Shown here in pieces: positions 1 through 8,199 of a stretch of 19,385 nucleotides of DNA. Source of the stretch: Cladosporium sp. IMV 00045 (lineage: Eukaryota > Ascomycota > Dothideomycetes > Cladosporiales > Cladosporiaceae); assembly GCA_001931905.2 (NCBI GenBank), contig MSJI02000228.1:1-19385 (forward strand). The letters are read 5' to 3'. Each line of letters opens with the position of its first letter. The first letter of the stretch is position 1. The position numbers and the translations under genes were made by a program. Under the pieces are notes generated by a model that saw nothing but the letters and a program-made list of their open reading frames with translations, did no database searches and had not been told where the DNA came from.

Positions 1-1
1 A

Positions 2-26
2 AAAAGAAAAGAAAAGAAAAGAAAAG
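2..26. repeat. AAAAG pentanucleotide microsatellite
   Basis: The window opens with about five perfect AAAAG units in tandem. This is a simple purine-tract repeat, and it may continue to the left of the window edge. No gene is attached to it. Confidence 0.85.
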
Positions 27-489
27 ATAATTCGTTCACAACATGGAGTCATTGATATGAATGAAAAGCTGGAGGCTGTCAGCCCGTCATCCCTTCACTG
101 ATTCTTATCACTCACCCCCCATCGAGATTTCTGGTAATGCCACTCATGACCATGTGAGTATCCAGGCTCGAAAGGATCTCAGTGAGATGCCACAACCTTC
201 TCCATCAAGACACACTCACACAGACCCAGCATGTCGTCGATGCAACCGTTCGGGAACACCGCATGAAGCCTCGCTGGTAGGCCTTCGATAGTGAATGCTT
301 GATTCTGTCCACGACGGCACCATCGAGAGTCTGATAAGGAACATATATATAAAAAAGCAAGGAGGTAAATTTACAGCGTATGCTCGATTCAGACTAAATG
401 ATGCAGACGGGACATCGGTGTCTTCGGCCTCAACGAGTGAAGACTTGAAAAGAAGAGAACTCAAAGACCTCCATGCATCAGTCAAATCA
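27..489. other. Gene-free stretch with a TATA-like/A-rich tract
   Basis: No convincing gene is visible here; the short open frames have no recognisable protein character. A TATATATAAAAAA tract lies at 344-356. It would suit a plus-strand promoter, but no plus-strand gene follows it. It could equally be AU-rich 3' sequence of the small minus-strand gene that ends at 490. Confidence 0.5.
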
Positions 490-834
490 TCAGATCACAT
501 TCCCAACCCTCCACCGCCTACTGCTGCCCTCTTGCGTCGGCGCACCCATCTCTCGCGTGGCTCGCTGGTCTGATCGCCAGCGCTTCCACCAGCTGCGTTT
601 CTCTTCTGCCGCTGGTGGTGGTGGTGGGCCCATTATTGAGCGCACGGCGGCTGCGGATGCTGGGTTTGTGGATGATGATGGCTTTGAAGAGGGATCTTTG
701 GGTTCTTGTTTTGAGGCAGTTTTTTGTGTCGCACCATTTTCCGGAGTAGAGTGGGTTTGGTGTTGCGGTGAGGATCGTTGGTTGCTGGTCGGTGCGGCAT
801 CGATGGGCGCGTCTTTGGGGGATGATGGTGGCAT
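490..834 (-). CDS. Possible small Pro/Ser-rich protein, unknown function
   Basis: Single-exon frame of 114 residues; I do not recognise the family. The start has a good context (A at -3). Residues 1-62 are rich in Pro, Ser, Gln and Lys and are probably disordered. A short conserved-looking core follows: RSIMG, then a run of five prolines, then EEKRSWWKRWRSDQ, an aromatic/basic patch. The tail contains RRWRVGNVI. No signal peptide or membrane segment is visible. It faces away from the small membrane-protein gene at 1260, so 835-1259 would be a shared promoter. A plus-strand frame overlaps it (473-949) but looks less protein-like, because it is built from glycine/valine-rich antisense composition. 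This is a modest-confidence gene call based only on composition, start context and open length. Confidence 0.4.
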   Translation of the reverse strand: MPPSSPKDAPIDAAPTSNQRSSPQHQTHSTPENGATQKTASKQEPKDPSSKPSSSTNPASAAAVRSIMGPPPPPAAEEKRSWWKRWRSDQRATREMGAPTQEGSSRRWRVGNVI

Positions 835-1259
835 TGTCTTTGGCCTTCTGTTGATGATACTGTTGAATAACGTCGTTGACTTCTCGGCTTGCGATCCAAC
901 GGAAAGTGTTCGACGCTCTATCTCTAGTAGTTGCCCGTTTGAACGATGACTTTGTTAACAGACAAGGCGCAATTTTTAGTCTTCTAAGTTAAGGGCTATC
1001 GTGTGACACTTTTCCCTGTCGAAGGATTAGCCTAACAACACGCTATGTGGGCCGGTCAGGTACTACGAGTCAACCGCCAAACGTGAACGATCGTCAACAA
1101 AGTGATAGGCCACACAGAACCGAAGGATGAGACTTTCTCTTGGAACACGTAATCAACCCAAGATAGAATTGTTACGCTGATTCTATAATACTGCGATCAA
1201 TCTTTACTTCCACTTGACCCGTCTTGCCAACCCAACCTCGACAAAACAAAATCGAAAAC
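835..1259. promoter_or_regulatory. Putative divergent intergenic region
   Basis: This 425-bp interval separates the start of the possible minus-strand small gene from the start of the plus-strand membrane-protein gene. No coding sequence is seen. No clear TATA box or palindrome stands out, so the promoter role rests only on gene orientation. Confidence 0.35.
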
Positions 1260-1532
1260 ATGTCACAAAAACAACAATCGATCCTACCGACCACGACACT
1301 CCAAGACATACTTTCGGTACACAGCGCAAACGACCACGACAACAACGCCAACGCTCTGCAAAATGCACCGCCTTACAAACGACAGCTGAAAACCTGGGAC
1401 GATGTCAGACAAGAATGGCGCTCAGGCTCTCGCATGCGAGTCGTCAAACATTACTTTCTATGGTTCGCGATCGGGGCCGTGATCGGTGCTGTGATTGGGG
1501 TGATTATTGGACTCATTTTCAGGTATACATGA
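1260..1532 (+). CDS. Small single-pass membrane protein with C-terminal glycine zipper
   Basis: Intronless frame of 90 residues, family not recognised. I chose the ATG at 1260 (AAAACATGT, A at -3) over the in-frame ATG 12 codons upstream because its context is better. Residues 1-60 are polar, Asn/Gln-rich and then charged, with a WDDVRQEWRSGSRMR segment just before the membrane. Residues 65-87 form one hydrophobic helix in which glycines recur every fourth residue (G72, G76, G80, G84), a repeated GxxxG glycine zipper that commonly drives tight helix packing or oligomerisation. The positive charges before the helix suggest a cytosolic N-terminus and a tail-anchored topology, with only RYT after the helix. 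The membrane could be ER, mitochondrial or plasma. The reading of this frame as a gene is fairly secure; its function is unknown. Confidence 0.6.
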   Translation: MSQKQQSILPTTTLQDILSVHSANDHDNNANALQNAPPYKRQLKTWDDVRQEWRSGSRMRVVKHYFLWFAIGAVIGAVIGVIIGLIFRYT

Positions 1533-3092
1533 GGTGAAGTCGTCGAAAGGGGAGGGTTTTTGGAGGACTTCATGATGTGGGGGTTTGTTTTGTAACGAGT
1601 ATTGTGATACCGCTGCGACTTGGACGCGCAACTGATTTACCAATTGGATCGACTGCCTTCTTCGTCATGTGAAGGATGCCTCAGGCGAGACGTGTGACGA
1701 GAGAGGAGTGAGTGTTGGCTTTGAGAGCTCGCCTTGTCGCCAAGGTGTTTTGATGATCTTCCACAACACCGCTGACAGCAGCATTTTCTGGGCAGACTGC
1801 CTCTCAACTTCTCAACCGTGACACAGCTCTCACCACGATATCATCACAAGCCTGCAAATGCTCGTACTCAACCAGCCCAACAGAACATATGTGAACGAGC
1901 TGAACTGGTCGACACTGTCGGTACGGCATCAGAGACGGCGCCTGGAGACACCCCTGGACGGCATAGTGCACTCCGGGCTGAGAGTCACATGTCAGAACAA
2001 AAGACAGGCAGCCATAGTGGTCTGACATGGCTGAATCTGAGAGGACGTGCAGCAACTCTCAGCTTTCATATCACATGTCGCTCGGCAGTGCTTGCTCATC
2101 GGCGAGAAGATGGTCTCGATTTCCTCCTGGACGCAAATTGAGCTCGTCTCATACATATGGCTCCATGCACATGCGGAAATCACACACGGGGAACTAATTC
2201 ACCAGGCCGGTCGCCTGGAGTGCAGGTGGCTGGCTCCTTGCATACGCACGAGCGCGGGGAACTGGACTGTGATGGGCAACGTAGGCTGCAACATCTGTTG
2301 AACCTCAGGACTCAGCTATCCGGATCCTCATCATGTCTCTAGCAGAACGATTTGAAGACATTGTTTTGTGGATCTCAATATGATTCTAAAGAGATATGGA
2401 TCCCCGGTCCTCTTTTCTAGCTTTCTGGTTGTTGTCAAGTTTCCGACATGCCACAAGCAACTGAAAGTAACATGAATGCAATACCAAGTGTTGAGTATTG
2501 GCAGTGTGCTTTCCTCCTGAATCGATATCTATTACTGCTTACCCTCGTATACAGACGCAGCCACTCATATAGCTCCGAGCTAAGCTGCCGTCTGTATATT
2601 GATCCAATGCCAAGATGACTGCAGGTACTTCCGTAGCCTAAGCTTTTGGTACGTACAGCAGCTCATCATCCTTCATTTACGTTCATGTCGGTATGTTTGT
2701 GTCTTTCTCACCAGCGTCGAACGCCCACCTATCATTCTGGCCTCTGTGATGCCAATGAGCCGAAGCGAATACGTAAAGGATCGAACGTCGCATGAGCTGA
2801 TGAATCGGCACTCAGCTCCCGGGGATCCGTCTCCACAACGAAACATCAAGAGAGAGAACCTAAAGAAGCATGATGTGAGACTCCATGCTCAGGCATTGAG
2901 ACTGGCGCAATCCAGCCAGCCTCAGCAATGAACATGCGATCAGCTTCAGCTCGAGCAGTGAAACAACTTCCGTATCCGTACACGCTGTCCATAAAGCTGC
3001 CATGAGTGCTCGCCATTGACAATCATCGTAGCTCGTCATACTGAAACATCACACGATCAAAAAACTCGTACATACTTCTTTACAAAACCAAA
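1533..3092. other. 1.56-kb interval without a convincing gene
   Basis: Several open frames of 60-110 codons occur on both strands, but none shows domain-like sequence, a good start context or a joinable splice pattern. The only structured element I see is the imperfect hairpin at 2548-2598, listed separately. The last few hundred bases should contain the promoter and 5' leader of the flavin oxidase that starts at 3093; I see no clear TATA box there. A lineage-specific gene with several short exons, a non-coding RNA or a decayed repeat cannot be excluded. Confidence 0.5.
2548..2598. repeat. Imperfect inverted repeat (hairpin-forming)
   Basis: The arm TATACAGACG at 2548-2557 is matched by its exact reverse complement CGTCTGTATA at 2589-2598. 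Pairing extends by CAG/CTG with one bulged base, to about 13 bp. The loop contains a second short stem, TAGCT at 2570-2574 and AGCTA at 2578-2582, around CCG. Together they could fold into a nested hairpin of 51 nt. It lies in the gene-free interval upstream of the flavin oxidase. Confidence 0.6.
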
Positions 3093-4496
3093 ATGCCTTC
3101 TCTTGTCAACTGGAACGATGAGATCAGGTTCGACGTCCCAGACAGCAGATTCAAGAAGCCAGCCAATATCAGTGAAGTCCAAGCCATCCTGAAAGAAGCC
3201 AATGCCAACAATGACAAGGTCAAGGTGATCGGAGCCATGCACTCCGTCACCCCTTGCTTTGTTGGTAGCGATATCGTCTTGTCCAACGAGAAGATGAATC
3301 GGATTCTATCCATCGACAAGCAGAACCTCACTGTTACCGTCCAGCCCGGCGTGTCTCTGAACCAACTCTGTGACTACCTCAAACCACTTGGGTTCCAGCC
3401 TCCCGTTGTTCTTGAATGGGGCAACTTCCATTTCGGCGCTGTCAGCGGTACTCACGCCAATGACTCTTCTCTGGCCGACGGAGCGCAAGTTTCATCCTTT
3501 GTCGTTGGTGTCAAGCTTGTCACCTGTAAAGGGGAGCTGCTCGAAATCTCCGAAACACAATATACCCAATACCTGCCTGCCATCAGGTCCCATTTCGGCT
3601 TATTTGGCGTCGTGTGCGAAGTGACCCTTCGAATTTGGCCTGTAAGGTCTTTGCTGTTCACGTACGAAACCCAGAGCATTCGAGGATTCATGAACGACTT
3701 TGAAGCACAGATGAAGAAGTTGCGGGCTTCTTCCGATCAAGCTTTTGCCCTGCTCTTCCAGAATGTCGACACAATCCTAATTCAGAAACGAAAGTTCCAG
3801 GATGTCAACAAGTGGCCGCCTCACCCGCTGACGAACTCGCTCGAGAGCAAGGCAATCAATCTATTCACATCTCTGGTTCTCCCAGCCACCCAAGCTCTCG
3901 CGGGCCTCAACCTCCCAGCAGCCAATGCTGAAGCCTTGAGCAACTTCCTCGTCAAAGGTCCGCTCGACGCTCTTCGTGGAAGCGAATTCGTCATCAACCC
4001 CAACGACCGGGGCATTCTCTACGCAGAAGACGATCCAAACTTCGAGTTTCATGACTGGGCCTTCCCCGAGGAGAGATGGGTCGGTATGGTGCACGCCTAC
4101 AGGGACCTGCTCGATCGCTTCCGCAAAGACCGCGACTTCTTGATCACCCTGCCCACCATCGTCTACTTCATCAAGAAGGACGAGAACTCCCTGCTCTCCC
4201 GCAGCAGGAACTCCAACATGGTCGTCGTCGACCCGGAGCACCACGACCCGCACGATCCGAGGTGGAAGGATTTCCGCAGGGCGTTCGGCGTGCTGGCTAT
4301 GCAGCATGGCGGCATTCCACACATCAACAAGACTGTTGAAGCTGCGCAGACTTGGTACGCTAAGGCGTGCGATCAAAATGCTCTGAGGGAGTATTTGGCT
4401 CTGCGTAAGCAGTTCGACCCTAACGGAATGTTCCTCAACGATTTCTTTGAGAAGATGTTTGCTGGCCGTCTTGACATGCCTGCTGGTCGTCTTTGA
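3093..4496 (+). CDS. FAD-dependent sugar-lactone-oxidase-like oxidoreductase (VAO/ALO family)
   Basis: Intronless, 467 residues, close to the usual size for D-arabinono-1,4-lactone oxidase and L-gulonolactone oxidase relatives. The N-terminal half (about 20-190) is a VAO-type FAD-binding domain. GAMHS places His50 where this family often binds FAD covalently, PGVSLNQLCDYL follows, and GAVSGTHAND is the typical glycine-rich FAD loop. The C-terminal half (about 200-460) is an ALO-type substrate domain that ends in GGIPHINK and then FDPNGMFLNDFFEKMF, the usual family tail; the classical HWGK motif is replaced by HINK. Known relatives oxidise a sugar lactone or polyol with O2 and release H2O2; the substrate here cannot be read from sequence. 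No signal peptide is seen. The PCMH/ALO assignment is firm, but true erythroascorbate synthesis is uncertain because the HINK variant suggests a divergent substrate. The gene is tail-to-tail with the peroxygenase gene, 317 bp away. Confidence 0.88.
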   Translation: MPSLVNWNDEIRFDVPDSRFKKPANISEVQAILKEANANNDKVKVIGAMHSVTPCFVGSDIVLSNEKMNRILSIDKQNLTVTVQPGVSLNQLCDYLKPLGFQPPVVLEWGNFHFGAVSGTHANDSSLADGAQVSSFVVGVKLVTCKGELLEISETQYTQYLPAIRSHFGLFGVVCEVTLRIWPVRSLLFTYETQSIRGFMNDFEAQMKKLRASSDQAFALLFQNVDTILIQKRKFQDVNKWPPHPLTNSLESKAINLFTSLVLPATQALAGLNLPAANAEALSNFLVKGPLDALRGSEFVINPNDRGILYAEDDPNFEFHDWAFPEERWVGMVHAYRDLLDRFRKDRDFLITLPTIVYFIKKDENSLLSRSRNSNMVVVDPEHHDPHDPRWKDFRRAFGVLAMQHGGIPHINKTVEAAQTWYAKACDQNALREYLALRKQFDPNGMFLNDFFEKMFAGRLDMPAGRL

Positions 4497-4813
4497 GGGA
4501 TGACTGAGAATGCCTTGTTCGAGTCGTGATGGATGTAGGGTCATTTCTCATACGATTACGCTAACTTGATAATGATGCAATGAATTTCTCTGGCGGACTT
4601 ATGATAGTCATTTACAATCCGATTTGTCCAGTTTTAGGAAGAATAGTAACAGTCTCAATATCCAGTCTTCAATACTCATAACCCTCACTCTTGGTAATGG
4701 TACATTCCAACACTGGATTCGAGATGCTCGATGAATGCTGTGGTATCGAGGTAGGAAAAGGCTTTACGTTTCATCACCGGCTCTCAATCGATTTCTTTCA
4801 ACAGTGCTATAGA
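4497..4813. other. Intergenic region between convergent genes
   Basis: This 317-bp interval holds the 3' ends of the flavin oxidase (+) and the peroxygenase (-). I see no gene. It presumably contains both polyadenylation regions. Confidence 0.6.
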
Positions 4814-5582
4814 TCAATGACCAACAAGAGCGTAAAACATCAGCTGGAAAGAGTAGAACATAAGCCCCGTCAAAGTCCTCGTCCGGTGATTATCCAGAAT
4901 GACATCCGGGATCCTCTCCTCCTCATAGAAAGGCTTCATAACGTCCTTCGATAACTTGCCGCCCGTGTCTGCGGTGTTGAGGAAAGACACCGTCTGGACG
5001 ATGTTGACGAACCACAAGTTCCAGGGAAGTGCGGCTCCGCCGTCCGCTTTGCGCTCTTTTTTGCGGCGGTTGCATGATTTGGCGAGAGTTCTCACCGTGA
5101 TAGGCCCGCCGTCGGCGTCGTCGAAGATCGCCTGCAGCATGGCCGGTTGGAAGGTGTAGTTGTCGCCTTGCCGGGCGTCGAGACGCGTGAGAGAGGCGTC
5201 GTGCTCGATCACGTTGTGGCGACGCATGTCGACTAGGTCGAATGTGCCGTTGGGACGGAGGATTTGCCTCAGCGGTCTGGAGATCGATGAGGCGGGTGCT
5301 TTGTCTTGGTGGAGACTGGTCATCAATGCCTCTTCCACTTGCGGGATGGTGATGTTCTTTCCATCGCGTGGCCTACTTTCGTTAGTGATGCCTTGGACGC
5401 GGGAAGAAGCCTTCTTACAGGTAGCCTTGATTTGCCAAAGCGTTCAATGCTGGACAAGGACCACGGTCTTGGATCTTGCCACGAACATAGTAGTTGTCGG
5501 CCTTGCCGTCACTGAGCGATTTGGAATTGCCCGCGTTAGGCGTGAAGAAGCCTTTGACGAATTCAACGAAACCGATATACAT
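4814..5582 (-). CDS. Heme-thiolate peroxygenase (chloroperoxidase family, short type)
   Basis: Two exons, 5582-5419 and 5372-4814, joined across a 46-nt intron (5418-5373; GTAAG donor, ACTAAC branch site, TAG acceptor); 240 residues, normal for short unspecific peroxygenases. The motifs are diagnostic of the Peroxidase_2 family: RGPCPALNALANQGYLPRDG, with Cys43 as the axial heme thiolate, and then EHDASLTRLD at 111-120. Glu111 is the likely acid-base residue and His112 gives the short-type EHD form. Such enzymes use H2O2 or organic peroxides to hydroxylate, epoxidise or halogenate substrates. The intron splits the Leu codon of GYLP exactly, which confirms the join. An in-frame TGA upstream fixes the ATG at 5582. 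There is no convincing signal peptide, unlike secreted members, so it may act inside the cell, as proposed for sterigmatocystin-cluster-type relatives. It is divergent from the alpha-dioxygenase gene. Confidence 0.9.
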
Positions 5583-6164
5583 CTTGATCGGAAATTGTGC
5601 TAGTAGAATTTGGATAGATCAGAGAAAGAGAGCAAAAGTATCGAACAGGTTCCAATGGAGAGAACGAGGGGGACGATAGGTAGCTGGTCACAGGTCTCAG
5701 ACAACGAACCAGGGCTTTCATATTTGTCACATGTCGAACAATATACGAATATACGAGTTACGTATGTATCACCAGGACGTGCTGAGCATGCATGTTGTTA
5801 CGCCAACCTTGAAGCTACTCAGCCTTCCCATGCGACCAAGCTATTCGGCAGTGGCTTGCAGGTACAGCAGCTGATCAAATCGAGGGTTTTCAGCTGGAAC
5901 GGAGCGAGGCGACCGTACCGTTGACCAGCCCCCTTGTTGCTGACGGCATGCGTGATAGAGGCGCTTTATGTCTCACGAGCAGGCAGTGGCATGTTGATCA
6001 GCTGAAGCTGACCATCGCGGCCTGTGTAACGCCAATGCATGAACGTCTCCATCGATCGATACATGACCTTGTGAACATTTTCGAGAGCTCGTCGTTTACT
6101 CTACTGCAAGCACTTCCTTCGACTGCAAATAGTTACTCAACACATCGATACTTCGAATCAAGCA
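5583..6164. promoter_or_regulatory. Divergent promoter region of peroxygenase and alpha-dioxygenase
   Basis: These 582 bp separate two head-to-head oxidative genes and must contain both promoters. A perfect 10-bp inverted repeat is present, CAGCTGATCA at 5868-5877 and TGATCAGCTG at 5995-6004. Each arm carries the self-palindromic cores CAGCTG and TGATCA. Two ATACGA copies occur around 5743-5756. No clean TATA box is seen. Shared control by one regulator is plausible but inferred. Confidence 0.5.
5868..6004. repeat. 10-bp inverted repeat pair in the shared promoter
   Basis: CAGCTGATCA (5868-5877) and its exact reverse complement (5995-6004) are spaced 117 bp apart between the two divergent genes. 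They could be a paired regulator-binding site. A chance match of this length in about 580 bp is possible but not very common. Confidence 0.4.
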
Positions 6165-8199
6165 ATGGAGTCTCCAAACTTCAAGCCCAGTTTCTTTGAG
6201 AGGTTCTTCCTCCGACTCTTCCATATTGTCAACTTTTTCATCCCCTGGCACCAATTGCCGGGCTTAATTGGAGCTTTCAATCTCGACTTCCTCAGAATCG
6301 AACTGCGTCAGAACAACCTCCACGATGGCTATGCCTCTGCAGATGCCCAAGGCAAGCTTGGAGAACTCCCAGCCGCCGAGAAACGCTACGTCGGCACTCG
6401 CAATTCTGATGGTCAGGACAATTCTCTCGAGCTGCGAAAGATGGGTTGTGCTGGCATGAGGCTTGGTCGTAACTTCAACCGCAAGTATTGCCAGAAGCCG
6501 ACAGACGATGAGCTGTGGAACCCTAGCCCCAGGCTGGTCAGTCAGGCCTTCATGGCGAGGAAAGCAGAGGAGTTCAAACCCGCCACCATACTCAACCTGC
6601 TTGCTGCGGCATGGATCCAGTTCCAGGTGCATGACTGGTTCAATCATGAAGTCGTAAGCAAAACCCACCCTATGGACCGAGTGGTCTTCGAACTGATAGG
6701 ACTTCAGAGCGACAAAACGTACGACGTACCCTTGAGTTCAGGCGACAACTGGCCGGCAAACGACATGAAACTCTTCCAGACCAAGCCAGACAAGGCTTTG
6801 GATTCTTCGGACGAGCAGTGCCCTGGCTATCGCAACGTCAACACGGCTTGGTGGGATGGTTCACAAATTTACGGCTCGAGCGAAGCTGTTACAATGAGCT
6901 TGAGAGGTAACCACCCGCATGGCAAGCTTTTGCTTGATCGAGTCGGTAGAGAGGATCGCTTCCTCCCACGTGATGAGAATGGCGACCCTAAGACAGGGTT
7001 CAGTGACAACTGGTGGCTCGGAGTCGAGATGTTGCACACTCTTTTCGCTCTTGAGCACAACTCCATCTGTGACAGAATCCGCCAGGGGCATCCGAACTGG
7101 ACAGGGTGAGTACGACCAGTCGTCAGAAAACGCACGCATGCTGAACATACGCAGTGATCAGATCTTCGACAAGGCACGCCTTGTCAACTGCGCCTTGATG
7201 GCAAAGATCCACACGGTAGAATGGACCCCAGCTGTCTTGGCCCACCCGGCACTCCAGATTGGAATGAATGCCAACTGGTGGGGGATTGTTGGCGAAAAGC
7301 TCACCAAGGCAGTCGGTCGCATCTCGAAGACCAGTGAAGCGATCAGTGGTATTCCCGGTTCGGGCGTTGACCACCACTGCATCCCTTATTCTCTGACCGA
7401 GGAATTCGTTTCCGTGTACCGCATGCACTCGCTGATCCCGGGTAAGTCCAGCGGCTTGATAGACATGATGATACCAGACTGATGTACGCCAGACAATATC
7501 GCCCTGTTCAGCACCGTCAGCGGCGAGCACCTCAGAACTGTCCCGACGGAGAACGTCATCTTCAACAAGTCTCTCGATCCAATCAAGTCCGGTGCCTCCT
7601 TCGCTGATGCCTTCTATTCTTTCGGCATCAACTTCCCAGGTGCTATCACCAACAACAATTATTCGCTGGTGATGCAGCGCCTCACCACTCCTGACGGTCA
7701 GCTCCGGGACATGGGCACAGTCGATATCCTGCGCGACCGCGAGCGTGGCGTCCCTCGCTACACCACCTTCCGACGCTTGCTACGCATGTCAGTGCCCAAG
7801 ACATTCGAAGAGCTGACCGGCGGCAACAAAGAGCTCGCAGCAAAGCTCAATGAGGTTTATGACGGAGACATCGACAAAGTCGACACTCTGGTCGGCTCTC
7901 ACAGCGAGCCACTGCCGCAAGGCTTCGGCTTCAGCGACACCGCTTTCCGCATCTTTATCGTCATGGCCAGCCGACGCCTGAAGAGCGATCGCTTCATTGC
8001 CGGGTCTTTTAATGCCGACATGTACACCAAGGAAGGTTTCGATTGGGTGCAGAACACGACCATGAGCGATGTTCTTGGCCGTCACTTTCCAGAGCTGAAG
8101 GCTGTGATGCCTCTCAAGACGAACATTTTCGCGCCGTGGGACAAGCTGCCGCAGTCAAAGGCATATGCTGGCATTGAGACAAATGCACCTCCTTCATGA
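6165..8199 (+). CDS. Fatty acid alpha-dioxygenase (plant-like alpha-DOX, animal-heme-peroxidase fold)
   Basis: Three exons: 6165-7105, 7155-7441 and 7493-8199. The introns are 49 nt (GTGAGT...CAG) and 51 nt (GTAAGT...CAG) and join in frame to 644 residues, almost the length of plant alpha-dioxygenases (about 640). Family features appear in order: QFQVHDW (distal heme His156), TAWWDGSQIYG, HTLFALEHN (291-299), HTVEWTP (333-339), YRMHSLIPDN with the likely catalytic radical Tyr402 and proximal heme ligand His405, and a late Arg cluster SRRLKSDRF (about 569-577) where the carboxylate-binding Arg lies in plant enzymes. Known members insert O2 at C2 of fatty acids, giving 2R-hydroperoxides that decay to aldehydes one carbon shorter. 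The N-terminus (residues 10-45) is aromatic and amphipathic, suiting monotopic membrane attachment. There is no P450 domain of the PpoA/LDS type. The start codon has G at -3. The promoter is shared with the peroxygenase. Confidence 0.92.

Noticed and set aside
2..26. AAAAG repeat as a telomere or CRISPR-like array
   Set aside because: The unit is a plain pentanucleotide microsatellite; it matches neither a fungal telomere (TTAGGG) nor a repeat-spacer pattern.
473..949. Plus-strand open frame of 158 codons
   Set aside because: It is opposite the possible small minus-strand gene. It is Gly/Val/Phe-rich with poor start context and no domain, so the minus-strand reading is preferred, though neither is certain.
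1818..2931. Several 80-110-codon frames in the gene-poor interval
   Set aside because: They show no recognisable domains, no supported start contexts and no splice pattern that joins them; the lengths fit chance.
3861..4544. Minus-strand open frame of 227 codons
   Set aside because: It lies antisense within the flavin oxidase gene, whose plus-strand protein has clear family motifs. The antisense product has no recognisable domain.
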